This document shows positions 1 to 11,354 of a DNA stretch of 64,000 nt, piece after piece. A model generated the notes under the pieces. That model searched no databases and was not told the DNA's origin. It saw only the letters and a program-made list of their open reading frames with translations. The first letter of the stretch is position 1. The number at the start of each line of letters is the position of its first letter. The translations under genes were made by a program, and so were the position numbers. The stretch covers positions 2,167,891-2,231,890 of the forward strand of contig NC_092657.1 in NCBI RefSeq assembly GCF_032118995.1. The letters are read 5' to 3'. This DNA is from Asterias amurensis (Eukaryota; Echinodermata; Asteroidea; Forcipulatida; Asteriidae).

Positions 1-3000
1 CCTTTGTTTTTCATAGAGAGTTCTTTGGTCTCAACCATTTTTTCTTCGCGCAAACTTTTGTCCTTCATTTTTCCTAAGCGCCCGGCAGACTCAGCTAAGG
101 ACTCGGCCAGAACCACCGACGAGCTCCGTCGTTTGTGCCACATCGTTACGCCTGATGGTGGTGACCGTACAGGCTTCTTTCTCAGACCAAGCATCTTCAA
201 TACCTTTTGCCACAACGGGGCAGCAGGTCTCTGCCTCATTTGTCCGTCGTTCAGCCTTCTTGGTGACGCTCGTGGACGTCCACTAGGAGAGCTGGTCGCA
301 GTCTTTGCAGCCTTGTTGAGACCCTGTCTGGAACTGGTCGTCTTGGAGTATTTGGTTGACAGGTTGTCAGAGTCGCTACTGCGGCTTTGAGATGCGCGCT
401 GATGAAGTCGCTTAGATGGACTGTTCACGTTGCTCCCAATTTGCGACTTCACATTTGGTGTGCCTGGGATGACTGTCTTTCTAGCCTGTTTCTTATGTAT
501 GTTTGAGTTACTCTTGAGACGATTCTTGGGTGTCCTTGGGGTCTTACATGGTGTACTCTTGCTTGGTGAAGCTTCCAGTTTCCTTCCAGCCTTCAATGAC
601 GACCCTGAAGAAGATATTGAAGATGGGGATGATTCATCTCCATCGGTCTCACTTCCAAATATATTTTTTGATAAGTCACCGGTTTCTGGATGTCCCAACT
701 CGTCTATACTTTTCAAATATCCTTCTGAATCAAATCCTCCATGGTTAAGTTTTACACAAGTAGCTTTTCTTTTACTCTTTATTTCAGGTTTAGTTTGCAA
801 ATCTTCCTTTCTGATGTCCTCTTCGGTTGTCGGACTTCTCAATGTTCCATCTGTGGGGTGTCCCGATCCTTCTGTTACAGATGCATGGACGTTCATTTTA
901 GACAAGCCACCAGTCCGTGGGTTTCTAATCCTCCTTGTGAATTGTAAAGGCGATCTTCTTGGCCCAGGATGCCAAGTCTCGTCACAATCATTATCTTCAT
1001 CCGACTCTGCCTCTTTGTATTTTACGGAGGATTTATTATTACCTCCTCTTCTTTGTCTTTCTGTAGCATGATCTTCTTGTACCTTATTGTAATCTTCCGG
1101 CTCTGGTTCATGTCTAAGTGGCGCTGACTTAACGGCGCAATTTTCCGAAGTCTCCCCGTTCTTGCAGACGTCACTTGTTGATACATTCAACTCCTTATTG
1201 TCTAACGGTGTCTCAGATTGAGATTGGTCTTTCGATCCTTCCTCACCAGTCTCCCTGCCTTTATTCACTCCTAACACTGATGGTGCCTTAGGGAAGTACA
1301 TGCACTTGACAGTAACTGAACTGTCAAGAAACTTCACATAGCTACTTTTTGGTAAACCGGAAACGCTTTTGTTGCATTGTCGTTCAGAGTCGTCTAGTTG
1401 AGTGGCTTTGATTTTTATGTGAGGTTTGGTTTTCGATGCAGCATCACTAAGATCTCCCTTTCCATTTGAAGTATTACGTTTGTCTATGTACTCATCTCCA
1501 TTAGTCTCAGATGCTACTAAGATCTTAGAATGTTTTGTTCCTTCTTTGGACCCATTTGTGACTCCATCTTTTGTGGTCTCATTGGTGGTTGTACCTGTCA
1601 ACTTCTTACTGTTACCTTCCGCAAGTACTTCATTTTTGTTCTGAATGGTCTTCCTGTCCGATCCCGCGGAACGTCTTTCAGCACCCTTGTGTTTGTTGTC
1701 AGTGTTTGAATTGATGTCACCTTTAACTTCACGGTCTGAAGGCGGGGCATCAATCCCTGTCTTTGGAGGATTTTGCATTTCGGTTTTTCTCAAGAGAAAT
1801 AGAAGCTGTTTCTGTGTTGGCATCGGGTATGGCAAGCGAACCCCAGTTAACTCGTCAGACTTCCTCAACACATTCGACGCTGGTGTTGCTACTGCTGCTG
1901 CGGAAGGTCTCTGTCCTTTAGAACCAGAGCTCCCTTGATCTTGTCTCTCAATGGTTCTTGATCGCCCCGCACTTTCTTGGTTGGTCTTTTGTGTTGCTGC
2001 TGTTTGTTGCTGACAGCCTGTTTGAGGTCGGTTCATTTTTTGGTTGTGTTGTTGGATTTGCACGAGTCCTTGTGGAGTTTGAACAAAAAGTGTGCCAGTT
2101 GGAATGAAGGAAGACGGAGCAACTCTAGCTTGTCTTGCGCTAGATGTGACATCTTGCTCTTTAATTGTTCCACAGGGGTGCTTAGTGACCCAAACTTGAC
2201 GCGGATGCTGTCGAGGTGGCGGTGGTGGTGGTTGTAGGGATGGTGGCGCCCTTCTCTGAGGGAGTGGTGAGTTTATTAAAGACCGTCCAGTTTGTTGAGT
2301 CAACTGAGGTGGTTGTGTTTGAGTAGTAGGCATCGATGGAGCTGTCTGGTTCTGGTAAGGAGCTAGAGACCCCCTGCATTGGCGGCCATTGCTGAGCTCA
2401 GCCGACGGAAAGGTGTGCGCTTGTACGCGCCGCGCACAACTCCCAGCCAATGATTGATCTTCATTTGATCTAAGTGAGGGCGCTGTACGGGCTCGTGACG
2501 TCATATCCAAGGGGACTAGATGAGATGGTGCTGCAAAAACGGCCGGCCGTATTAGCTGATTGCCTGTGTTCACTGACGTTTTTTTCAGTCTGACAAATTG
2601 AGGACTCATCTGATTCCATGGCTGGGGTTGTGTAAACCTCTGCTGCAGAGGTTGTGGTCCACTGATTCCGAAACTTCTTTGTCCACCGGGATAAGTTGAT
2701 TGAACAGCCGTCTGTTTATACTGCACTGGCCCGCCTGTTGACGTGGTGGGTGCTCGATAGAGAACAGGTGAATTTGTTGGAACAAACTGAGGTCTGATTG
2801 AGGCAATTTGTGGGCGAGCGAACTGAGTTTGATGTGCTCCTTGTTGGGCAGTCGCAACTTTACGCGCCAGAACCATGTATTGAGGTCCTGTATTTGCCAG
2901 TATTCGGACAGGTTGGGAAGTTGTTTTAGCATTAGGCAGCGAAGAGTGGTTGCCAGTCTGCTCGTTAAAGTGGTTGACAAATGAACTCGCTTGCAGGTTT

Positions 3001-4690
3001 TGTTCGGGTGCACATGACCTTTTGAAGTAAGATGGGGCGAGGAGTCTGCTCGTCTCGACACTCTGTCGCCAGATCAATTGTTCCTGTATGGTGTTTCGAC
3101 TTTGACTAGGATGTCTCATTCCTAGAGTTGAATGGATAGATTCCTTGCAATGGCTGCCATCTTTGATGTCAAACAATGGAAACTTGCCCGCTTGTACACA
3201 CTGCGCTCGATTCTCAGCCATCGATAGATCGTTGTTGTACTCGGTAAGGGAACTGTTTTGGGCTTGTGTCGTCGTATGCAAGGGGTCTCTTGTCAAACTT
3301 CCTGTGGTGTCTGTCTGCAAACGTGCTGCCATGAGCCGAGTCTTATTTGACGTGGTGTCTGCTGGTGTTGATGCAGCGTAGTGTGAGTTGCCTCCAGAGC
3401 TTTGAGGTGTTTTAGCGGAGAGAATCTGGGGAGTTGAATATGACGAAGAACGGCCGCCGCATAAGACCAAAGATGGTTTTGTAAAACAAACAGCCAATGA
3501 GTTTGGATAAGATGGCGATTTACACTCGGTATCAGTTTGGTTGGTGTCCTGCTGGTTGTCTTTCCTTGATAACCCTCCAGGCAAAACCACCTCATCAGTT
3601 GTTTGATGTTTTGTTGTGTTTAGGGTGTCCTCTGTTCTGTTTAGGGTATCCTCTGTGCTGTCGATAGACCAACCAAGGAGACTAACTGTATTTTCTGCAG
3701 TTGGTCTCCTTGCAACTGATCCCTCATCGTCGACTAAAGTTTCGTCAATCACAAGAACTTTGTCTTCATCTTCTTCACAAAAATTTCCTCCTTGATGTCT
3801 TTGTAAATCTGTTGTCGTGGCAACCGAGATGTGTTGGGGAGTGATGAGGCTTGCGTCAATGTTTTCCTCACCAGCTGGAGTCACTTTGCAGATTCTGATG
3901 GTGGGGCGTCCCTGCCTCAAATCACATTGGTCACAGGGTGGTTGATCTGATGCCATCGCAAGCTGATCTGCATTTTTCACGGTGCGAACATGACTTGGCC
4001 CAGCTTGTGTCGAACTCATTTCTGGTTCTGGATGGGTCATGGTTTTATCTTGACAATACTCGGCAGTGACCTCCTTAGATTGACCATCATTTCCTTGTTT
4101 AAGTATCTCGGCCACTGGAGACTTACTGGTACATGCTCTTCTTACGACGGTTGTTCCATTTGACTCATCACTGGCTGTTTCATGTTCTGCATCTTTGCCA
4201 TCGTTACACCACTCCCCATCTTTGGTTGGACACAAATCATGGTCTCTTAAAAAGTTGTTTTTGCCTTGTAAAACCTGTCCCTCTGTCGACGAAGGAGTTG
4301 TTGCGTCCTCAACACTCTCCTTTGTTTTATGTGGAAATTGCGTCAAATGTTTGGTGACCACCACTTTCGCGAGTTCATCCTTGAAAGTTACTCTTCGCTT
4401 GGCGGTCAATGGATTCCCACAAGCTTCCAAGTTGATACCACAATCTACCTCCGGGAGGTGATTTGCCTCCGTCGTATTAAGTTTCTTAGATTTCTCCTGT
4501 GGCTGCTGCTTCATGGGTCTGCTGTTTTTCTTCTTTCTCGGTGGACGCGTCTGGTTGCTAACCGGTGAGGAAAAGGCAACTGCCGCAAAGTTGAAACCAT
4601 CATGAACAGAGTGGGCTGATGCGGGTGGTTTGTTGCCCGCTCTTGAGTTTGATGTGCAGGGAGAACTTGATGGCGATTTGGCCTGATCTC
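1..4690 (-). CDS. Giant exon of the unrecognised gene (open at window edge)
   Basis: The acceptor is a clean pyrimidine tract ending CCCTGCAG at 4691-4700. The exon opens with two bases (GA) that complete a Gly codon with the last base of the upstream exon. The frame then runs for 1,562 codons to position 3 without a stop, far beyond chance in any base composition. Because no stop is present in the window, a start-to-stop ORF search misses this frame; the short ORFs reported here on either strand are its shadows. The C-terminal visible part has a basic stretch (KVLKMLGLRKKPVR) and several TPxTPK/SPxR repeats that look like CDK-type sites. Confidence 0.85.
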
Positions 4691-5546
4691 CTGCAGGGGA
4701 AAAAAGAAGTTATAGGTCACAGATTAGTAAGAACTGCAAAAATTTGTGACCATAAAAATCTGACTTGTAAGAAGCACTGCAGCTGATGATGGTACAAACT
4801 GATTTGAGAAATGTTTATGCAAGAAGGGAGTTTTTTCTTTCATTATTTTCTTGCAACTTCGATGATCACTTGAGCTCGATTTTTCACAGGTTGTTATTTA
4901 TATGCATGGTTTGAGTACAACAAATGGGGATACTTGTGTTTTGACAATTGCCAAAAGAATACCCCCTGCTTTTAAGCCTGTCGTTTATTTGTCAAACATT
5001 ACTGACAAAACCTCTGTTTGGTATAATATGCAGCACATATTAGTAACAATCTTATCGCATATACTTGATACGCACACATGAGGCCTGGAATAAGGTGCAT
5101 GCTGGTCTGGCAGCGATCAAAGTTGCTAGCTAGACCAGCATGCACCTCATTCAACAGTTAGTGCTTGCGCAATATACCTCATGGACATGACGTCATTTCA
5201 GTAGGGCGCCCTCATCTAGAGGTCAAGGAGGTTGTTCATTGGCCAATACTGTGCGTGGCGCGTACAAATCTGTGCGTCTCGATTGTTTCGTCATCGTTTT
5301 TGCTCTAAGATGGCGGCTGGATGACGTCAATGCATTTATGACCTTATAAGGTCTATGGGTAATTGCGAAACAGTTTATACAGCTACCTTGTATCATAGAG
5401 GGCGCTCCAAGAGTTGCCTCATGACGACGTGTATGAAGGGAAACGTTTAGAGCGTCTCGGCCACCCATTGTAGTTCCTGGATGACTCAGAGTCTCTGGCG
5501 AACTCTTGTTAGTTGACGCCTCCATAGCAGCCGTTCTCCTCTGCAC
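1..5546 (-). CDS. Unrecognised large, low-complexity nuclear-type protein (partial gene, two exons)
   Basis: Two exons join in phase: 5387-5546, then 4690 down to the window edge with no stop. From the first in-frame ATG (5525-5523) this gives about 1,609 codons, and the C-terminus lies outside the window. I do not recognise the family and see no folded domain. The protein is rich in Ser, Thr, Pro, Gln, Lys and Asn. It has a basic cluster near the start of the large exon (PPRKKKNSRP), a proline run (4 P at about 2225), acidic patches (AESDEDNDCDE) and many Ser/Thr-Pro and SPR-type sites towards the C-terminal side. A KRRVTF motif at 4383-4400 fits the RVxF docking motif for protein phosphatase 1. 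Composition suggests a disordered chromatin or nuclear scaffold protein; that is inference. Reading frame, splice phase and codon order strongly support a real gene. Confidence 0.8.
4775..4965. mobile_element. Decayed half of a family B palindromic element
   Basis: This intron segment keeps recognisable pieces of family B: CTTTCATTATTTTCTTGCAAC, TTTTCACAGGTT, a TATGCAT box and TTTGACAATTGCCAAAAG. The other arm is missing. Confidence 0.5.
5082..5157. other. Hairpin of about 65 nt with a near-perfect stem
   Basis: The arms GGTGCATGCTGGTCT and AGACCAGCATGCACC are exact complements and extend outward (GAATAA / CATTC) and inward (AGC / GCT) with small bulges. The loop is about 10-14 nt. It lies in the intron of the large-exon gene. 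Confidence 0.6.
5387..5546 (-). CDS. Upstream exon of the unrecognised gene, probable start codon inside
   Basis: The acceptor AAAACCTACAG ends at 5547 and the donor CAAG|GTAGCT follows 5387. The donor leaves one base (G), which matches the two-base start of the giant exon. The frame reads MEASTNKSSPETLSHPG from an ATG at 5525-5523 in fair context (GCTATGG). If the exon at about 9.3 kb is real, the frame could also extend upstream, since the exon is open from its first base. Confidence 0.7.
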
Positions 5547-5653
5547 CTGTAGGTTTTAAAACATCACAATGCACCTTCATTCCAACTGCTACCAAACAAT
5601 CCGGAAAACAGCAACAGAGCTTCTATATGTTTAGTTTTCTACCCAACACCGTT

Positions 5654-5942
5654 AAAGGGAAGGTACATGTTTGGTAATTGTCAAAGACCAGTCTTCTCAC
5701 TTCGTGTATCCCAACATAAGCGACGAATTTGTGTGCTTTCAGATAGGAATAAAAGACTTCTAGCTAGATGTCTTTTATTATTTTAGTGAGAAATTACCTC
5801 TTTCTCAACATCTATGCTACTTCAGAAGGAGCCGTTTCTCACAATGTTTTATACTATCAAAAGCTATCCAATGCTCGTTACCAAGTCAGTTTTAAAGTTA
5901 ATATTTGGTGTGAGTAATTACCAAACGTGGACCTTCTCTTTA
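5654..5942. mobile_element. Family B-like palindromic element (variant)
   Basis: It has inverted ends AAAGGGAAGGTACATGTTTGG and CCAAACGTGGACCTTCTCTTT. The interior shares family B motifs (TGTCAAAGACCAGTCTTCTCAC; CTACTTCAGAAGGAGCC). Confidence 0.65.
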
Positions 5943-6128
5943 AGGAGGCAGTGGACACTATTAGTAATTACTCACAACAATTGTTAGCATTAAAACTTAC
6001 TTGGTAACGAGCAATGGAGAGCTGTTTATAAAATAAAACATTGTGAGAAACTGCTCCCTCTGAAGAAACGTAGTCTTTAAGAAAGAAGTAATTTGTCACT
6101 AAAACAATGAATTGATTTCGAGACCTCA
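5943..6128. mobile_element. Family B palindromic element, truncated by the satellite array
   Basis: The left arm is intact (AGGCAGTGGACACTATTAG ... GATTTCGAGACCTC), then the sequence switches within a few bases to the 105-bp satellite. The right arm is absent. Confidence 0.65.
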
Positions 6129-9048
6129 AAAAGGCTCATTTTTAAAAGTGGCAGAAAAATAAAATGGTTCAAAATCAGTCAAAAGAACAAGTTTAACACC
6201 TTGCAGTTTTTATTACTGAACATCCTGGCTCAAAAAGGCCCATTTTTTAAAATTTGCCGAAAAATGAAATGGTTCAAAATCAGTCAAAAGAACAAGTTTA
6301 ACCCCTTGCAGTTTTTATTACTGAACATTCTGACTCAAAAAGGCCCATTTTTAAAAATTTGCCGAAAAATAAAATGGTTCAAAATCAGTCAAAAGAACAA
6401 GTTTAACCCCTTGCAGTTTTTATTTCTGAAGATTCTGGCTCAACAAGACCCATTTTTAGCAATTGGCCGAAAAATGAAATGGGTCAAAATCAGCCAAAAG
6501 AGTAAGTTTAACCCCGTTCAGTTTTTATTACTGAAAATTCTGACTCAAAAAGGCCCATTTTTAAAAATTGGCCGAAAGATAAAATGTTTCAAAATCGGTC
6601 AAAAGAACAAGTTTAACCCCTTGCAGTTTTAATTACTGAAAATCTTGGTTCAAAAAGGCTCATTTAAAAAATTGGCAGTAAAATAAAATGGTTCAAAATC
6701 AGTCAAAAGAACAAGTTTAACCCCTTGCAACTTTTATTTCTGGAAAATTCTGGCTCAAAAAGGCCCATTTTTAAAAATTGGCCGAAAGATAAAATGTTTC
6801 AAAATCGGTCAAAAGAACAAGTTGAACCCCTTGCAGTTTTAATTACTGAAAATCTTGGTTCAAAAAGGCTCATTTTAAAAATTGGCAGAAAAATAAAATG
6901 GTTCAAAATCAGTCAAAAGAACAAGTTTAACCCCTTGCAGTTTTTATTTCTGAAAATTCTGGCTCAAAAAGGCCAATTTTTAGCAATTGGCCGAAAAATG
7001 AAATGGGTCAAAATCAGTCAAAAGAACAAGTTTTAACTTTTATTACTGAAAATTCTGGCTCAAAAAGGCCCATTTTAAAAAATTGGCCGAAGGATAAAAT
7101 GTTTCAAAACGGTCAAAAGAACAAGTTTAACCCCTTGCAGTTTTAATTACTGAAAATCTTGGTTCAAAAAGGCTCATTTTAAAAATTGGCAGAAAAATAA
7201 AATGGTTCAAAATCAGTCAAAAGAACAAGTTTGACCCCTTGCACTTTTTATTTCTGAAAATTCTGGCTCAAAAAGGCCAATTTTTTGCAATTGGCCGAAA
7301 AATGAAATGGGTCAAAATCAGTCAAAAGAACAAGTTTTAACTTTTATTACTGAAAATTCTGGCTCAAAAAGGCCCATTTTAAAAAATTGGCCGAAGGATA
7401 AAATGTTTCAAAACGGTCAAAAGAACAAGTTTAACCCCTTGCAGTTTTAATTACTGAAAATCTTGGTTCAAAAAGGCTCATTTTAAAAATTGGCAGAAAA
7501 ATAAAATGGTTCAAAATCAGTCAAAAGAACAAGTTTGACCCCTTGCACTTTTTATTTCTGAAAATTCTGGCTCAAAAAGGCCCATTTGTAAAAAATTGGT
7601 CGTAAAAAAAAAATGGTTCAAATTCAGTCAAAAGAAAAAGTTTAACCCCTTGCAGTTTTTATTACTGTAACCCCTTGCAGTTTTTATTCTGAAAATTCTA
7701 GCTCAAAAAGGCCCATGTTTAAAAATTGGCCGAAAAATAAAATGGTTCAAAATCGGTCAAAAGAACAAGTTCAACCCCTTGCAGTTTTTTCTTTCAGAAA
7801 ATTCTAGCTCAAAAAGGCCCATGTTTAAAAGTTGGCCGAAAAATAAAATGGTTCAAAATCAGTCAAAAGAACAAGTTTAACCCGTTGCAGTTTTTAATTC
7901 TGAAAATTCTGGCTCAAAAAGGCCCATTTTTAGCAACTGGCCGAAAAATGAAATGGTTCAAAATCAGTCAAAAGAGTAAATTTAACCCCGTTCAGTTTTT
8001 ATTACTGAAAATTCTGGCTCAAAAAGGCCCATTTTTTAAAAATTGGCAGGAAAAAAAATGGTTCAAATTCAGTCAAAAGAACAAGTTTAACCCCTTTCAG
8101 TTTTTATTAATAAAAATTCTGGCTCAAAAAGGTCCATTTTTAAAAATTGGCCGAAAAATAAAATGGTTCAAAATCAGTCAAAAGAACAAGTTTAACCCCC
8201 TTGTAGTTTTTATTACTGAAAATTCTGGCTCAAAATGCCCATTTTTAAAAATTGGCCGAAAAATTAAATGGTTCAAAAACAGTCAAAAGAACAAGTTTAA
8301 CCCCTTGCAGTTTTTATTTCTAAAAATTGTGGCTCAAAAAGGCCCATTTTTAAAAATTTGCCGAAAAATAGAATGGTTCAAAATTCAGTCAAAAGGACAA
8401 GTTTAACCCCTTGCAGTTTTTATTACTGAAAATTCTGGCTCAAAAGGCCCATTTTTAAAAATTGGCTGAAAAATTAAATGGTTCAACAACAGTCAAAAGA
8501 ACAAGTTTAACCCCTTGCAGTTTTTATTACTGAAAATTCTGACTCAAAAAGGCCCATTTTTAAAAGTTGGCCGAAAAATAAAATGTTTCAAAATCGGTCA
8601 AAAGAACAAGTTTAACCCCTTGCAGTTTTTATTACTGAAAATTCTGGCTCAAAAAGGCCCATTTGTAAAGATTGGCCGAACAATAAAATGGTTCAAAAAC
8701 AGTCAAAAAGACAAGTTTAACCCCTTGCAGTTTTTATTTCTGAAAATTCTGGCTCAAAAGCTCATTTTTAAAAATTGGCCGAAAAATAAAATGGTTCAAA
8801 ATCAGTCAAAAGAACAAGTTAAACCCCTTGCAGTTTTTTTTAACAACAATCCTGGCTCAAAGGCCCATTTTTAAAAATTTGCCGAAAAATAAAGTGGTTC
8901 AAAAGTGGAACAAGTTTAACCCCTTGCAGTTTTTATTACTGAAAATCCTGCCTCAAAAAGGCCCATTTTTAAAAATTGACGGAAAAATAAAATGGTTCAA
9001 AATCAGTCAAAAGTTTAACCCCTTGCAGTTTTTATAACCAAAAATAAA
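6127..9048. repeat. Tandem satellite, about 28 units of 105 bp
   Basis: The unit has recurrent blocks AACCCCTTGCAGTTTTTATT, CTGGCTCAAAAAGGCCCATT, TTAAAAATTGGCCGAAAAAT and AAATGGTTCAAAATCAGTCA. The period is 105 bp (35 codons), so frames run through several units and produce spurious ORFs. Around 6727-7575 there is a higher-order repeat of three units (about 304 bp): the variants AACTTTTATTACTG, GAAGGATAAAATGTTTC and ATCTTGGTTCAAAAAGG recur together. Some units are shortened near 8880-9030. The array lies in an intron of the large-exon gene. Confidence 0.95.
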
Positions 9049-9272
9049 ATATTTCAAAATTAAATGTCATGCTTGTTTTGATACACCAAAGGCGAGAATA
9101 CCTTTCTTTGGATAATAAATAATACCAAAAGTGCCCTGTGCTTTTATATTTTCCAAAGAGAACTATTGCGTTTCGTTTGGACTTAACTTAACATACTCAT
9201 TCAATATTGTAAACAATACTTACGTTTGCGATGGCGTTGTTTTGGGTTGCTTTTGGTTTCGTTTTTTCCTAC

Positions 9273-9533
9273 CTTGTTTCCCCCACAACTTGACAAGGTT
9301 GGTTTCCGTATGGATTCATGCTTTGTAGTAAGCGAAGATTCTTCGTCAGTGAGATTTGTAAAGTTGTATCGATCTCTAATCGTTCTCTTTCCCGCCTCTC
9401 GAATTGTTTTTTCGCGCGCTCTGATGTTAGTTTTTATGAATGGTGTATGCGCGTGATTTGTGGGAACGCGCGACGCTACGCACTTTATGGGGGGGGGGGG
9501 GGGGCAATTCTTGTCTGTGCAATAAACTTGCAA
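9273..9533 (-). other. Candidate 5' exon / promoter region of the unrecognised gene
   Basis: On the minus strand a good donor (AACAAG|GTAGG) follows 9273, in phase 0 with the exon that begins at 5546. The sequence just upstream (9280-9480) is richer in CpG than its surroundings, as expected for a 5' exon or promoter. The joined frame has no ATG in this segment and includes a run of about 15 C (G on plus, near 9488-9502), so I favour a 5' untranslated exon. An out-of-frame ATG at about 9315 would form a short uORF. No RNA evidence is available. Confidence 0.35.
9488..9502 (+). repeat. Poly-G run
   Basis: A run of about 15 G; its exact length is likely polymorphic or uncertain in assembly. Confidence 0.9.
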
Positions 9534-9706
9534 CTGCCGTAGTGCTTTTCAATGAGGAATCTCGAGGGAATTTCTATAATACAGAACTAAAATCCAGTAT
9601 CACTAAATTAAGCTTATTATTATTAAGTGTTCATCGTTACGACTGGTGACCCACTCAGGATTGTATCCGTTATTCTAAGCAATTCGCCGAGTGGTATTTT
9701 CTGCTT

Positions 9707-9863
9707 AAAGGAACACGTTGCCTTGGATCGGTCGAGTTTGGTATTTGAAAAGCGTTTGTAACTGTTTGTTATAAACATCTTTCCAACCAATGCATTTAAT
9801 AACAAACGGTTACAAACGCTTTTTATAGACCAACTCGTCCGATCCAAGGCAACGTGTTCCTTT
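9707..9863. mobile_element. Family A palindromic element, short form
   Basis: Inverted ends AAAGGAACACGTTGCCTTGG and CCAAGGCAACGTGTTCCTTT enclose about 110 bp containing paired GCGTTTGTAAC motifs. The central part of full-length family A copies is absent. Confidence 0.85.
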
Positions 9864-10183
9864 AAACATCTTTATGAAATTGTGTCTCGGACCTATGGTT
9901 TTGTAAGGTGGGCCGGGCATCTACTTACATTTATTTTTAGCAGTCACCATTACCAAACAAAAATCATACAACAGATAAATTTCATTCAATACTTGTTTTA
10001 ATAGTATCAGCACGCACCAATAACAGCACAGCAAGCGACTTGAATGGGAGACCACACACTCGAGTGGCGAACGTGACTTTGCAATGCCTCTCGATAGTCA
10101 CTCACGCGCGTGGTCTCCCGTTCCAGTCGCTCTCTGCTCTTTGCGCCACAAAGGCATTGACAAAAATGCTCGAACAAAGCGTT

Positions 10184-10564
10184 AAAGGCAGTGGACACTA
10201 TTGGTAATTACTCAAAATAATTATTAGCACAAAACCTTTCTTGGTGACGAGGGGAGAGGTTGATGGTATAAACCATTGTGAGAAACGGCTACCTCTGAAG
10301 TGCCATAGTTTTCGAGAAAGATGTAATCAAATTGCCACGAATTTGATTTCGAGACCTCAGATTTAGAACTTGAGGTCTCGAAATCAACCATCTAAACGCC
10401 GGAACTTCGTGTGACAAGGGTGTTTTTTTCTTTAATTGTTATCTCGCAAATTTGATGACCGATTGAGTTCAAATTTTCACAGGTTTGTTATTTTATACAT
10501 ATGTTGAGATACACCAACTGTAAAGGCTAGACTTTGACAATTACCAATAGTGTCCACTGCCTTT
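10184..10564. mobile_element. Family B palindromic element, full length
   Basis: Inverted ends are AAAGGCAGTGGACACTATTGG and CCAATAGTGTCCACTGCCTTT. The arms meet at a central pair GAGACCTCAGATT / AACTTGAGGTCTC. There is no coding capacity, which fits a non-autonomous MITE. Confidence 0.88.
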
Positions 10565-10789
10565 AACGCAATGCGTGACTACAACAAATTAAAGTGTAAG
10601 ATATATTACCAACAATCATGGCACTCATATGGAATTCTATAAATCTATATCTCCCAAAGATGAACACCATTGGGAGCCCTAAAAAAAAATAAAAAAAGAG
10701 TTTATAAAGAGAAAAATGTATGTGCTTCATTCATGCCGAAAGCAACATAATTCATGTGTCAAGCTGAAAGCAAAACACAATTAAAATAT

Positions 10790-11100
10790 GTATTCTGGGT
10801 CAAACGGACCTTTTAAATGGGTCAAGCCATTGGACCTGACTTGGTTCCAGGTAAATTCTGACCGGAAGTTCTGTGCAACACTCGACCCTTAATCACTCGC
10901 ATAAACTTAGTAATAATTTCAATTAAATTTCAGCTTATTATTATCAAAGTCAAGCTATAAGCAAACCGCAATTGAACAAAGATGTTTTCCGGGTCAAACT
11001 GACCCTAAAATGGGTCAAGCCATTGGACCCGGATTAAGGATGATCCTGACGTGGAAGTTTAGTGTTGCGCAACACTCAATACAGGATAATTCACATTAAC
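10790..11100. repeat. Two direct copies of a ~180-bp segment downstream of the VWC gene
   Basis: Both copies contain AATGGGTCAAGCCATTGGACC followed by CTGAC..GGAAGTT and GCAACACTC. A related segment lies inverted at 19735-19850 behind the decayed paralogue, so the 3' flank was part of the large inverted duplication. Confidence 0.6.
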
Positions 11101-11127
11101 TATGTTATCAATTCAATCGAATTTCAG

Positions 11128-11133
11128 TTTATT
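11128..11133 (-). promoter_or_regulatory. Poly(A) signal AATAAA for the VWC gene
   Basis: Reads AATAAA on the minus strand about 220 bp after the stop codon. Confidence 0.45.
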
Positions 11134-11354
11134 GTAGTCAAGCAAGCTACAAGCAAGTAATATTAAAAAAATAATAAACTTTTTGAGATTATCATTACAT
11201 GGTCCTACCGCAAACCTTTTGTTTAGTATATCGTACTTCCACCTTGCAAAGTTTCAAATTGAGGTTTGTTGCTTTCCCCTGCATTATAGAAAATTCAACA
11301 TCTGAAACTGTTTACCCATAAGACACTGTGGTTGCCTGGTGGTCATAAAATTCT

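Noticed and set aside
430..2237. Plus-strand ORFs of up to 213 codons at the left end
   Set aside because: They are antisense shadows of the 1,562-codon minus-strand frame, start with non-ATG codons and have no recognisable domain.
6201..9037. Long Lys/Phe-rich open frames on the plus strand
   Set aside because: They are read-through of the 105-bp satellite, whose length divides by 3; units vary freely, with frame breaks and no codon bias.
9226..9533. Protein-coding ORFs around the poly-G run
   Set aside because: They overlap on both strands, cross a homopolymer and resemble nothing; only the donor site and CpG content are worth noting.
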